DNA of 64,000 nt from Leptolyngbya sp. PCC 6406 (GTDB taxonomy: Bacteria > Cyanobacteriota > Cyanobacteriia > Phormidesmidales > Phormidesmidaceae): NCBI RefSeq assembly GCF_000332095.2, contig NZ_KI913949.1:1946511-2010510 (forward strand). The letters are read 5' to 3'. Both the position numbers and the translations under genes were made by a program. The notes beneath the pieces were generated by a model that worked only from the letters and a program-made list of their open reading frames with translations, had not been told where the DNA came from and did no database searches. Within the stretch, counting starts at the first letter, position 1. Every line of letters begins with the position of its first letter. Positions 24,607-35,220 of this stretch are shown in pieces.

Positions 24607-27600
24607 ATGGTTCATCAACAAAGCTTGAAATCCGATCAACTTACTAAAACTACAAAGCCTAGCCAATCGACACCTGCACTAGCAATCGCTAGTACTTTCA
24701 CTATTGAACCGATCAGGAATTCTCTCAATTTTTGGATCGAGGAATTATCTCTATCTCTAAAGATCAGTTTTAGTGGGTACAACCAGATTTTTCAGGAGCT
24801 AATCGATCCGAATAGTTTATTCTCTAAAAATGCTCATGGTTGCAACGTTATTTTAATTCGTCTGGAAGATTGGCTCAGAGATCATTCGAATTCTGACATT
24901 GACATCATAGAGGAAGATCTTAAACGCAACATTGATGATTTGTCAGCAGCCTTGGTTTCGTCTTCTAGCCGGTGTCAGGCTCCACATATTGTCATATTTT
25001 GCCCTCATACTCCCTTTGGAGAAGCCAGAAATTCTGAAAGTATAAATTTGCTAAATAATATATCCTTTTTGGCAATTGAAAGGATTAAGTCTATTGATGG
25101 TATCTATGTCATCACAGCCACCAACATTCATCACTGGTATCCATGTGTCAATTATTATAATCGCCGCACAGACGAATTAGGACACATCCCCTTTACCCCA
25201 GAGTATTTCTCTGCCTTAGGCACCACAATTATTCGCAAATATCAATCTCTAACCTGTAGTCCCTACAAGGTAATTGTGCTTGACTGCGATCAAACTCTAT
25301 GGAAAGGAGTTTGTGGAGAAGATGGGCCTCAAGGTATTGTCATCGATCCAGCGCGTCAATTTCTCCAAGAATTCATGGTCAAACAGACAGAACAAGGAAT
25401 GTTGATCAGCCTATGCAGTAAAAATGTAGAGGAAGATGTTATTCGAGTTTATGATGTTCGCTCAGATATGCCTTTGCAAAGAGAGCATATCGTAGCCTGG
25501 CGAATTAACTGGCAACCTAAATCAGAAAATATCAGATCTCTAGCGCAAGAACTGAATTTAGGACTCGATAGTTTTATTTTTATCGATGATAATCCAGTGG
25601 AATGCTCGGAGGTAATGGCTAACTGTCCTGAAGTATTAACCCTACAGTTACCTCAGAAAATTGATGAAATCCCCAATTTCTTAGAGCATGTCTGGGCTTT
25701 TGATCATTCCAAGGTGGCTACAGGAGCTGATTTGCAGCGAACCTTAATGTACAAACAAAATCTAGAACGTGAGCGTGTTCGTAGCCAAGCTTTGGATTTT
25801 GAAGAATTTCTAAATGGTTTGGATCTCCAGGTTTCGATCTTGCCAATGAAACCTAATCAACTTGTTAGAGTGGCTCAGTTAACGCAACGCACTAACCAGT
25901 TCAACGCTACAACTATTCGACGCTCCGAATCCACAATTCAACAGCTTTGTGCCCAAGGAGGGTATCAATTCTTGACAGTGGATGTTAAAGATCGCTTTGG
26001 AGATTATGGCTTAGTTGGTACTGTGATTTATGGAATTCAGAATAGCAGTTTGGAAGTTGATACCTTTCTGCTAAGTTGTCGTGTCCTTGGGCGAAGTGTT
26101 GAATATCGAATGCTAGCTGAACTGGGAAGAATTGCCCTTGAACAAAACCTTGATAGAGTTAATATACCCTATATTTATTCTGCCAAAAATCAACCTCTAA
26201 TAGATTTTCTAAACAAAATTGGTGGGGAATTTTCTCTGTCGACATCCCAGGGAATAATTTTTAGCTTTCCCGCAGACTATGCCAGATCGATAAAATTAAC
26301 TTCTGATGATGATCAACCTATTATAAAGACGAGTAAAGAGTCGCAATCAGAATCCTCTGTCACGCTAAAAGCAGAGGATAGTGAATCTAATCCTATGGAT
26401 AAAATCTCACCATCCTCTCATATTGATAAGATTAGCGCTATCGATAGAGTGGCTAATTGTCTATCCCAACTAGAAGCCATCCATGCTGCGGTTGAGAAGT
26501 ATCGCAAAGGGTTATGCCTACAATCTCGCCAACAAAAAGATCCACCTCGTAATCAGGTTGAGAGCGCACTAGTGGAAATATGGGGAAAGGTTCTTGGTCT
26601 TGAGCAAGTTGGCATTCATGAAGATTACTTTGATATTGGAGGAGATTCATTGCTGGCTGTCAGTTTATTTGTGGAGATCGAGGATGCTTTTCAAAAAAAG
26701 CTTCCCATGACGGTGTTATTAGAATCTCCTACCATAGAGAAACTTGGTAGAAAGATCCTGGAAACAGAGACTATCCAAACATCCTGGCCATCTCTCATTA
26801 AACTAAGATCGAATGGTACTGGCCCCTCTCTTTTCATGGTTCACGGCGGTTTTGGTGATGTACTTGGGCTAGTTACCTTGGAAAAGCATTTGGATACTAA
26901 TTATTCTTTCTACGCTTTACAGGGTATTGGGCTAGATGGCATTCAGAACTTGCCCCCATCTATTGAAGCAATAGCTAGCTGCTTCATTGACGAGATTAAA
27001 TTGGTACAGCCTCAAGGCCCTTATTTTCTGGGAGGCCAGTGCTCAGGGGGTACTATCGCCTATGAGATGGCTCAACAGCTTCAACAAGGAGGAGATCACG
27101 TTGAATTTTTAGCCCTCTTAGATACCCCTTATCCTCCATTGACAAATTACTTTGCTGAGCGCCTCCGCTTTTATCAAAGTAATCGGCCTCTACTTTATCA
27201 ACCTAGTCAAGCCTTATACTATGTCTTCACCTGCTTTAACCTGCGTTGGAAGGTGGCTTACCATATACGACAGTTTCAAAGGAGGAGCTTGAAAGAAAAG
27301 CGAGAATATCTATATAGTTATGGTCAGCGTTTTGTTAAAGTTTTAATCAAGAAAATGCACTTACCACTTCTCAATAAAAAGAGAGATCCCCATCCCTTTC
27401 CCGTGCAAAACAATTTGGCTATGGGAGATAGCGAGGCAACAGTTCCATCACTAGGGTCTACAGTACAGACGAACTCCGATTCAGAGATCAATACAATTTC
27501 TGGTTCTTCCCTCTTCCCTCGCCATAGTTCAGATCGAAAACACGCCCTTATAAAGCATCGTTTTTTTGAGGATTTGAATCAGGCGCTATCGATTTACAAG

Positions 27601-27882
27601 CCTAAGCCCTATGATGGTAAAATAGCCTACTTCCTACCTTTATTAAATAGCTATGCAGCAACATGTTCTCCTAAGAATTGGCGAGCTTTCTTTCCCCATG
27701 ATAAACCTGTGTCAGCTTTCCCAAGTTTAAGCTTGGGTTGGGATAAAGTGGCGAAAAAAGGACTGGAAATACACGAGTTTGAGGGCACTCATATTGGCAT
27801 GATTCGCGAACCACAGGTGAAATTATTGGCGGAGAAGATCAACTCCTGTCTAAATTTGGATGCGACAGAGTTATTTGATTAA
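24607..27882 (+). CDS. FkbH-like HAD phosphatase - acyl carrier - thioesterase trifunctional protein
   Basis: A 1091-residue assembly-line protein. Residues about 1-215 form an N-terminal region usual for long FkbH proteins; residues about 220-560 are HAD-IIIC/FkbH (VIVLDCDQTLWKGVCGEDG, LISLCSKN, FIFIDDNPVECSEV, FGDYGLVGTVIY). FkbH enzymes load a glyceryl unit from 1,3-bisphosphoglycerate onto a carrier protein. A carrier domain follows at about 645-715 (FDIGGDSLLAVSL, phosphopantetheine Ser), then an alpha/beta thioesterase at about 735-1085: FMVHGGFGDV, nucleophile elbow GGQCSGG with Cys in the nucleophile place, and EGTHIGMI with the likely His. A glyceryl group could thus be made, held and passed on by one protein. 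AT-rich; no HIP1 site within it. Confidence 0.88.
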   Translation: MVHQQSLKSDQLTKTTKPSQSTPALAIASTFTIEPIRNSLNFWIEELSLSLKISFSGYNQIFQELIDPNSLFSKNAHGCNVILIRLEDWLRDHSNSDIDIIEEDLKRNIDDLSAALVSSSSRCQAPHIVIFCPHTPFGEARNSESINLLNNISFLAIERIKSIDGIYVITATNIHHWYPCVNYYNRRTDELGHIPFTPEYFSALGTTIIRKYQSLTCSPYKVIVLDCDQTLWKGVCGEDGPQGIVIDPARQFLQEFMVKQTEQGMLISLCSKNVEEDVIRVYDVRSDMPLQREHIVAWRINWQPKSENIRSLAQELNLGLDSFIFIDDNPVECSEVMANCPEVLTLQLPQKIDEIPNFLEHVWAFDHSKVATGADLQRTLMYKQNLERERVRSQALDFEEFLNGLDLQVSILPMKPNQLVRVAQLTQRTNQFNATTIRRSESTIQQLCAQGGYQFLTVDVKDRFGDYGLVGTVIYGIQNSSLEVDTFLLSCRVLGRSVEYRMLAELGRIALEQNLDRVNIPYIYSAKNQPLIDFLNKIGGEFSLSTSQGIIFSFPADYARSIKLTSDDDQPIIKTSKESQSESSVTLKAEDSESNPMDKISPSSHIDKISAIDRVANCLSQLEAIHAAVEKYRKGLCLQSRQQKDPPRNQVESALVEIWGKVLGLEQVGIHEDYFDIGGDSLLAVSLFVEIEDAFQKKLPMTVLLESPTIEKLGRKILETETIQTSWPSLIKLRSNGTGPSLFMVHGGFGDVLGLVTLEKHLDTNYSFYALQGIGLDGIQNLPPSIEAIASCFIDEIKLVQPQGPYFLGGQCSGGTIAYEMAQQLQQGGDHVEFLALLDTPYPPLTNYFAERLRFYQSNRPLLYQPSQALYYVFTCFNLRWKVAYHIRQFQRRSLKEKREYLYSYGQRFVKVLIKKMHLPLLNKKRDPHPFPVQNNLAMGDSEATVPSLGSTVQTNSDSEINTISGSSLFPRHSSDRKHALIKHRFFEDLNQALSIYKPKPYDGKIAYFLPLLNSYAATCSPKNWRAFFPHDKPVSAFPSLSLGWDKVAKKGLEIHEFEGTHIGMIREPQVKLLAEKINSCLNLDATELFD

Positions 27883-28249
27883 TTAAAGAATGATGTCATT
27901 GCACCAAGTTTTGTGTTTTTCCAGCTTTACTAAAAACTCGAATAGGAGACATAAAGATTGAAATTTAGTTGTAGGGTACTTCCTTTCTGGGTGAGGTGCA
28001 GTCTATTCCCTGAAATAAAGGTTTTTAGAACTTGTTTTACACCTCAAGTATAGAGGCTTAGTAATGCAGGAAAATCCTGAAAGCTTTGATATATAAGAGA
28101 TTTTATGAAACAACGATTTCTGAGATGTGTCCATATATGGGTACTGAATCAGCGAATCCAGGGCATTTCAGCGTTCGCTTCTGCATATCACATCGTCTCA
28201 TTATAGACGCGCTTGAGTTTTCTGTACTACTCGGAGATAGAGGCCATCT
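27883..28249. other. AT-rich intergenic region
   Basis: 367 bp without a supported gene. Small open frames on both strands have no protein-like features. A weak hairpin (AGGAAAATCCT near 28069) is the only structure I noticed. Confidence 0.4.
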
Positions 28250-29017
28250 ATGTTTGTTTTTATTATTCCTTTTAGAAGTCAATATACAACTGACAACTGG
28301 TCTCAAGCTTGTGCTTTTCTACAGCGTACATTGACTTCAATCTGCAATCAAACAGATCAGGACTTTAAGGTTTTAGTGGTTTGCAGTGAGATTCCTGATG
28401 GAGTAATAAAAAATCCTAAAATAGACTTTATTAGATCTACTCTTCCTATTCCAAACAGCTTTCAGGAAAAATGCAAGGATTCCAAGATTAAGACTCGTAT
28501 TGGCATTTTCTATGCTCAGTATCTCAATCCAAGTTTTGTCATGAGTGTTGATGCGGATGACTTAGTGAGCAATAGATTAGTAGAGTATACAAAGAAAAAT
28601 TTTAAGGGTCAAGGGTTATTTTTCGACAAAGGTTATTTATACGTTGAGGGAGAAAATAAGGTCTTCTTGAAAAGAAAAGATTTTTATAAATGGTGTGGAA
28701 CCTGTAATATTTTTAGATTTGGAATCTTTGATATCCCTGAGAGTACTGAATTCAATTATTTTTCTGAAGAAGTTATGGCTAATACCTATTGCCTCCACCA
28801 TAGTACCGCCCCTAAGTTACTCATGGAAAAAGGTATGTCAATGGAACCCCTCCCGTTTCCAGGGGCAATTTATTCTATTGATAATGGCATCAATGTCAGC
28901 TCAGCAAGCAAGAAAAAACTGGCCGTCAATAATCCATTAAGGCTCATTAAAAGGGTGCTAGTAAATTACAGATTTCTGACACATTCTATTAGAGATGAAT
29001 TTGGTATTTGGAACTGA
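28250..29017 (+). CDS. Glycosyltransferase-like protein (GT-A fold)
   Basis: A 255-residue protein beginning MFVFIIPFRSQYTTDNWSQA, with RTLTSICNQTDQDFKVLVVCSE and MSVDADDLVSNRLVEY. This matches a GT-A glycosyltransferase N-terminus and its DxD (here DADD) metal/nucleotide-sugar site. The family is the short GT2-like group that often sits in polysaccharide clusters. AT-rich like its upstream neighbours and separated from the FkbH gene by a 367-bp gap. Donor and acceptor unknown. Confidence 0.75.
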   Translation: MFVFIIPFRSQYTTDNWSQACAFLQRTLTSICNQTDQDFKVLVVCSEIPDGVIKNPKIDFIRSTLPIPNSFQEKCKDSKIKTRIGIFYAQYLNPSFVMSVDADDLVSNRLVEYTKKNFKGQGLFFDKGYLYVEGENKVFLKRKDFYKWCGTCNIFRFGIFDIPESTEFNYFSEEVMANTYCLHHSTAPKLLMEKGMSMEPLPFPGAIYSIDNGINVSSASKKKLAVNNPLRLIKRVLVNYRFLTHSIRDEFGIWN

Positions 29018-29117
29018 AGGCACCAATTTCTATTCTTGATTTTTGAAGATAGGACAGGAATTTTGATCTATCCAAAATCCATCCAATCAAGATACCTGGT
29101 CCATGGATCTTAATGCT

Positions 29118-29804
29118 TCACGAAGGAGTGCTGGAGGTAGTAATATATTGTTGAACTTCGTAGTAACAGACGTGACAAAAATATAGGGCGAGGTTAGATG
29201 ATCCGAAAATTTTTGTTGCATCTTCCAGCATAATGGGTAGTCCTCTACCAGTCATAGGATAGGAGTCAGCTAGCCCTGAAATCAGAAAGAATACACCTGA
29301 GATACATAGAATGGCATAGGGTGTTCGCTTGATCTCTCGACGAAAGTAATAAATGAATAGGAAGGCTAGGATGGCATAGGTGGAGTATACTAAAATTTTG
29401 GGGATGCCCAGATAAATGGATAGCATGAGCTTAAATCTAAACGCTTCATCTAGTAGTACTGCACCCAGCAAGACACCGGGATAGAGGAGAAAATAACGCT
29501 CACTTAATCTTTTATGGATCGTTTTTACCTTGATTAAGGTGAAGCTAAAAAGGCATATAAATGAGGCGGCGGACCAAAGCAGAATGGATAAGCCGGGGAA
29601 GATGCCAATCTGAGGACTTCGAGCACTGAAAGGCTGCTCGAAAGCTCTTAATATGTAGTTAGCCCCAGCGATATGGGCAGAAGTTCCTACAATTCTAGAG
29701 AATAGAATATAAGCCGCTATCCCTGAAAATATTATTAGTAGTAAGACATTTGCAGTTAAGAAATATCGATATTTTTTGAAGAGAGTCTGGACGGAAATCG
29801 TCAT
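29118..29804 (-). CDS. Multi-pass membrane protein of unknown function
   Basis: A 228-residue protein with about six hydrophobic segments (FLTANVLLLIIFSGIAAYILF, IGIFPGLSILLWSAASFICLFSF, YFLLYPGVLLGAVLLDEAF, ILVYSTYAILAFLFIYYF, YAILCISGVFFLISGLA, and LALYFCHVCYY near the end). I do not recognise the family. AT-rich, like the glycosyltransferase gene it faces tail-to-tail, so it may belong to the same acquired segment. Confidence 0.6.
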   Translation of the reverse strand: MTISVQTLFKKYRYFLTANVLLLIIFSGIAAYILFSRIVGTSAHIAGANYILRAFEQPFSARSPQIGIFPGLSILLWSAASFICLFSFTLIKVKTIHKRLSERYFLLYPGVLLGAVLLDEAFRFKLMLSIYLGIPKILVYSTYAILAFLFIYYFRREIKRTPYAILCISGVFFLISGLADSYPMTGRGLPIMLEDATKIFGSSNLALYFCHVCYYEVQQYITTSSTPS

Positions 29805-29874
29805 CGTTCAATTAGCCGAGAGATGGTTCTGCTATTGTAATTCCTTTAGGATGGAGGAGTGTTAATACAGAGGG

Positions 29875-30639
29875 ATGATGGACTGGCGAGAGGTAACGGG
29901 AAACTGGCTGTGGGTACCGCCCCAGCCGAAGGCAATTGTCCATTTCTTGGGGGGGGCATTTGTGGCATCGGCTCCCCACTTGACCTATCGCCTGCTGTTG
30001 GAGGCGCTGGGTCGGCAGGGATATCTGATTGTGGCGACGCCCTTTGTGAATACCTTTGACCATCGTGCGATCGCGCACGAGGTGGCGATTACCTTCGAGC
30101 AAGCGCTGTATTATTTGCAGAATCGGGGCTTTTCGCCGCGATCGCTACCCATCTACGGACTCGGTCATAGTATGGGGGGGAAGATTCATCTACTCCTGAG
30201 CAGTTTAGGGAGGCTAGAGCGAGCCGGTAACGTGCTGATGGCCTTTAACAACTATTCTGCCCGCCGCTCGATTCCGTTGCTAGAGCAGTTCACGTCTTTC
30301 TCGCCCCAGTTCAGAGAGATGGAGTTTACCCCTTCTCCGGCGGAGACCTTGGCGCTGGTGCGCGATCGCTATTCTGTTCGCCGCAACCTACTGATTAAAT
30401 TCAGCCGTGACGACATTGACGAAACTCGTGTCCTGGGGACGGTGTTGATGGACAAATTTCCCCAGTTGACGACGATTGAGCGCCTCCCTGGTACCCACAC
30501 CACACCCCTAGCCCAAGCGGTGCCTTGGCAACCCGGCAGTAGCTTCACCGCCTTGGATGCCCTAGGTCAGTTTGTGCAGCAAGAATTCAACCGAGATATG
30601 ACTCGACTGCGGGATCAAATCCTGTTGTGGCTGACTTGA
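29875..30639 (+). CDS. DUF1350-family alpha/beta-hydrolase-like protein
   Basis: A 254-residue protein of the DUF1350 family kept in cyanobacteria and chloroplasts. IVHFLGGAFVASAPHLTYR near the N-terminus and YGLGHSMGGKIHLLL (a GxSxG-like elbow) are the marks; VLMAFNNYSARRSIP follows. A hydrolase fold is likely, the activity is unknown. Two tandem ATGs (29875 and 29878) are possible starts. HIP1 sites resume at this gene (30068), marking the end of the AT-rich segment. Confidence 0.85.
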   Translation: MMDWREVTGNWLWVPPQPKAIVHFLGGAFVASAPHLTYRLLLEALGRQGYLIVATPFVNTFDHRAIAHEVAITFEQALYYLQNRGFSPRSLPIYGLGHSMGGKIHLLLSSLGRLERAGNVLMAFNNYSARRSIPLLEQFTSFSPQFREMEFTPSPAETLALVRDRYSVRRNLLIKFSRDDIDETRVLGTVLMDKFPQLTTIERLPGTHTTPLAQAVPWQPGSSFTALDALGQFVQQEFNRDMTRLRDQILLWLT

Positions 30640-30758
30640 AGGAGACGCATTTCGGCGGATTTCTATTCTTGGGGGAGCGGCGGTTAGAAACCGCTAGAAA
30701 CCGCATCCAGACAACATCAGGTCGGGCATCAGTTCGGGAACCCGTACAGTTCAGCGAG

Positions 30759-30787
30759 TTGCTATCGCCGGACTAAGCGCATAGATT
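30759..30787 (+). promoter_or_regulatory. Predicted promoter of groES-groEL (TTGCTA-17-TAGATT)
   Basis: A sigma70-type pair: TTGCTA at 30759-30764 and TAGATT at 30782-30787 with 17 bp between them. The CIRCE operator starts inside the -10 box, so a bound repressor would block initiation. Confidence 0.6.
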
Positions 30788-30812
30788 AGCACTCAGGACG
30801 TGAGAGTGCTAA
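30786..30812. promoter_or_regulatory. CIRCE operator (HrcA site)
   Basis: A perfect 9-9-9 CIRCE: TTAGCACTC, 9-nt spacer, GAGTGCTAA. It lies 91 bp before groES and overlaps the predicted -10 box. In cyanobacteria HrcA binds this element to repress groESL, released on heat shock. Confidence 0.97.
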
Positions 30813-30903
30813 CGCAAGTTCGGAACAGTTCCTAAAAGCCTGGTTCCGGCTCGCCGTTGACATCACGATCTCAGTGTAAGGAATTTTTGGAGAGTTGTTT
30901 AGT

Positions 30904-31215
30904 ATGGCTGCTGTAACCCTGAGCGCGTCCGGTGTCACTCCCCTGGGCGATCGCGTATTGATCAAGGTCAGTGCATCAGAAGAGACCACCGCTGGGGGCA
31001 TTTTGCTACCCGATACCGCCCGTGAGAAGCCTCAAGTGGGCGAAATCACCGCTGTTGGCCCTGGCAAGCGCAACGATGACGGTACCCGTCAGGCCCCCGA
31101 AATCAAAGTGGGCGACAAGGTGCTGTATTCCAAGTATGCGGGCACCGAAATCAAGCTAGGTACCGACGAGTACGTGCTCCTGTCGGAGAAAGACATCCTA
31201 GCTGCCCTGGCCTAG
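30904..31215 (+). CDS. groES: Co-chaperonin GroES
   Basis: A 103-residue Gro[14 protein letters not shown], the mobile-loop region [30 protein letters not shown], and a [10 protein letters not shown] roof/base segment. It forms a heptameric cap on GroEL in the cytoplasm. ATG 30904 gives the usual [11 protein letters not shown] start with cyanobacterial N-terminal residues; a TTG at 30895 is not needed. Regulated by the CIRCE operator upstream; groEL lies 257 bp downstream. Confidence 0.98.
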   Translation: MAAVTLSASGVTPLGDRVLIKVSASEETTAGGILLPDTAREKPQVGEITAVGPGKRNDDGTRQAPEIKVGDKVLYSKYAGTEIKLGTDEYVLLSEKDILAALA

Positions 31216-31272
31216 TGCTCAGTCAATTAATGATTGACGGGTGACCGAAATCCTGGAGTTTAGTTGGGGTTG

Positions 31273-31304
31273 AATTTTGAGGGTCTTCGACCCGTCAAAA
31301 TTTT
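31273..31304 (+). terminator. Hairpin with T-run between groES and groEL
   Basis: ATTTTGAGGGTC and GACCCGTCAAAAT pair around a TTC loop (one bulged G), followed by TTTTCC. It could end part of the transcripts after groES or protect a processed end, giving unequal groES and groEL levels. Confidence 0.5.
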
Positions 31305-31469
31305 CCTGACGGAACACTAGGGACGTTTGGAGTTGTGAAGAGCGAGTTTTGATCTGAGGGCTGGCCGCAACATATCGGCCCTCAACCCTCGACACCCCAG
31401 CATTCACAACCCGGCCCTATCGCGACATCGCTACTTTTTCTAGTTTCAACCTATCTGGAGACGATTTAA

Positions 31470-33110
<1,641 letters not shown>

Positions 33111-33134
33111 ACCCGCTTAGACGAAGACCGGACC

Positions 33135-33268
33135 TAGTGGTCTGTCAACTTTACCTTTGTGAGTCTGCGTAGGTTGGGTGAAACGAAGTGGAACCCAACA
33201 TGGCCGACCGCTGTTGGGTTCCGCTAGCGCTGCACCCAACCTACAAAATTAGGTTTGACAGGCCACTA
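33135..33268. mobile_element. MITE-like element with TAGTGG terminal inverted repeats
   Basis: A 134-bp element with 14-bp ends TAGTGGTCTGTCAA and TTGACAGGCCACTA (one mismatch), flanked on both sides by GACC (33131-33134 and 33269-33272), a possible 4-bp target duplication. Inside is an inner palindrome built on GTAGGTTGGGTG and CACCCAACCTAC and on GAACCCAACA/TGTTGGGTTC. It is non-coding and sits just after groEL. Confidence 0.75.
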
Positions 33269-33272
33269 GACC

Positions 33273-33308
33273 AGACCTCCGAGGTTTAAAAAACCTCGGA
33301 GGTCTTTT
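33273..33308 (+). terminator. Strong intrinsic terminator after groEL
   Basis: A perfect 15-bp stem, AGACCTCCGAGGTTT with AAACCTCGGAGGTCT, loop AAA, then TTTT. A copy of the right arm recurs at 33324-33340. The MITE-like element was inserted between groEL and this terminator. Confidence 0.9.
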
Positions 33309-33398
33309 CATATGTTGGGCCTGAAAACCTCGGAGGTCTTTGACAGGACTTATTACAATGACCCCAGAAGCAGTTGCAGTTGCATGGAGGGTCTCACT

Positions 33399-34571
33399 AT
33401 GGCAGAAAATTTACTCACCCAACTCCGGACGATGACCGTCGTTGTGGCCGATACGGGGGATTTGCAGGCGATCGAAACCTTCACTCCCCAAGATGCGACG
33501 ACGAACCCGTCCCTGATTACCGCTGCGGCTCAGATGCCCCAGTACCAAGACATTGTGGATGAAACCCTGATCAAAGCCCGTCAGGATGCGGGGTCTGGGG
33601 TATCGGATAAGGATGTGGCCAATATTGCCTTTACCCGGCTGGCGGTGGCCTTTGGGCTCAAGATTCTCAAGATTGTGCCGGGGCGGGTGTCTACGGAGGT
33701 GGATGCGCGGTTGTCCTACGACACAGAGGCGACGATTGCGACGGCCCGTGACATTATTGCCCAGTATGAGGCGGCGGGGGTGGGGCGCGATCGCGTTTTG
33801 ATCAAGATCGCCTCCACCTGGGAAGGTATCCGCGCTGCGGAAGTGTTGGAAAAGGAAGGCATCCACTGTAACCTCACTCTGCTGTTTGGCCTGCACCAGG
33901 CCATTGCCTGTGCTGAAGCTGGGGTGACCCTCATTTCCCCCTTTGTGGGCCGCATCCTCGACTGGTATAAGCAGGAAACCGGACGGGACTATGCCCCCAC
34001 CGAGGATCCGGGGGTGCTGTCGGTGACGGAGATTTACAACTACTACAAGAAATTTGGCTACGCCACTGAGGTGATGGGGGCCAGCTTCCGCAACATTGGC
34101 GAAATTCGGGAGTTGGCGGGCTGTGATCTGCTGACGATTTCCCCTAAGCTTCTGGCCCAACTGGAATCCGTCGAAGAACCCCTGCCCCGCAAGTTGGATG
34201 CCGCTAAGGCCGTCAATCTGGATATTGAGCCCATCCCCATGGATCAGGCCACCTTTGAGCGGATGCATGGGGAGGATGCCATGGCCTCGGCCAAGCTGGA
34301 TGAGGGCATCAAGGGCTTTAGCAAGGCTCTGGAAACCCTGGAAAAGCTCTTGGCGGAGCGCCTGTGCAAGCGTCTGGAGGGCAAGGATTTTGTCACCCAT
34401 GCGGCGGCGGATCTGTTCCACGCCTACGACTTGGATGGCGATGGCTTCATCACCCGCGAGGAGTGGCTGGGTACCGATGCGGTATTTGATGCCCTGGATG
34501 CGGACCACGATGGCAAAGTTACCCCTCAAGAAGTGAGTGCGGGCCTCGGCGGCGCATTTCAAACAGTGTAG
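33399..34571 (+). CDS. tal: Transaldolase with C-terminal EF-hand pair
   Basis: A 390-residue transaldolase of the pentose phosphate pathway (moves dihydroxyacetone between sugar phosphates). [20 protein letters not shown] (Schiff-base Lys), and [29 protein letters not shown] are intact in the barrel; a tail at about 345-388 adds two EF-hand loops ([26 protein letters not shown]), an arrangement known in cyanobacterial transaldolases. I start at ATG 33399 (MAENLLTQL); upstream in-frame codons from 33312 overlap the terminator repeat and look non-coding. A Ca2+ role is suggested by the loops only. Confidence 0.95.
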   Translation: MAENLLTQLRTMTVVVADTGDLQAIETFTPQDATTNPSLITAAAQMPQYQDIVDETLIKARQDAGSGVSDKDVANIAFTRLAVAFGLKILKIVPGRVSTEVDARLSYDTEATIATARDIIAQYEAAGVGRDRVLIKIASTWEGIRAAEVLEKEGIHCNLTLLFGLHQAIACAEAGVTLISPFVGRILDWYKQETGRDYAPTEDPGVLSVTEIYNYYKKFGYATEVMGASFRNIGEIRELAGCDLLTISPKLLAQLESVEEPLPRKLDAAKAVNLDIEPIPMDQATFERMHGEDAMASAKLDEGIKGFSKALETLEKLLAERLCKRLEGKDFVTHAAADLFHAYDLDGDGFITREEWLGTDAVFDALDADHDGKVTPQEVSAGLGGAFQTV

Positions 34572-34609
34572 GGTGGCCTATCCCGAATAAATCTACCTGT
34601 TCACCCTAG

Positions 34610-34637
34610 GGTGCATCGTCGTTGCGATGCACCTTTT
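34610..34637 (+). terminator. Intrinsic terminator after tal
   Basis: Stem GGTGCATCG/CGATGCACC with a 6-nt loop, followed by TTTT. It lies between the convergent tal and coaE genes and touches the coaE stop. Confidence 0.85.
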
Positions 34638-35220
34638 ACAACAGCCCCCGCTCTACCTGGGGATACAGCGCCTCTAGGGTGGTGTCATTGGCAATCACGT
34701 AATGGGCACGAGCGGCCTTTTCCGCCAAGGGCCATTGATTGCGGATGCGCGCGATCGCAGATTCCCGATCCAGCCCATCCCGCACCATCAACCGCTGGAT
34801 CTGCACCGCCTCCGGGCAGGTTACCACCCAGATCTCCGTCACCTGATCCGTGAGATTGGCCTCAAATAGGAGGGGAATCGCCTGCACCACCGTCGGCATT
34901 GCCCCTAAGGTCGCCATTTCCTGGGCAAATCGCTGCCGGACAAAGGGGTGGATCTGCTGCTCCACCCAACCCTTCTCCCCTTGGTCGTTGAAAATGATCT
35001 GGCCCAACTGGGGCCGATTCAGACTGCCATCGGCGTGGAGCAGCCCAGGACCGTAGCGCTGGGCAATTGCTGCCAGAATGGGAGCCCCCACCGCTACCGC
35101 CTCCCGTGCGTACAGATCCGCATCCAAAATCGGCAGACCCTGGTGGGTTTCCAAATAGTGGGAAACAGTGCTCTTGCCCGTAGCAATGCCCCCGGTTAAG
35201 CCAATGATGCGCTGGCCCAT
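34636..35220 (-). CDS. coaE: Dephospho-CoA kinase
   Basis: A 194-residue kinase for the last step of coenzyme A synthesis (ATP plus dephospho-CoA). Walker A is GLTGGIATGKSTVS at the N-terminus, followed by LDADLYAREAV (substrate Asp) and VVQAIPLLFEANLTD (lid/CoA region), then RIRNQWPLAEKAARA. The 5' end overlaps the hemD 3' end by 25 bp, so the two form an operon. Confidence 0.96.
   Translation of the reverse strand: MGQRIIGLTGGIATGKSTVSHYLETHQGLPILDADLYAREAVAVGAPILAAIAQRYGPGLLHADGSLNRPQLGQIIFNDQGEKGWVEQQIHPFVRQRFAQEMATLGAMPTVVQAIPLLFEANLTDQVTEIWVVTCPEAVQIQRLMVRDGLDRESAIARIRNQWPLAEKAARAHYVIANDTTLEALYPQVERGLL

Noticed and set aside
33411-34562. 383-codon minus-strand frame opposite transaldolase
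   Set aside because: The + strand gene has full transaldolase motifs; the antisense frame is a by-product of its codon bias.
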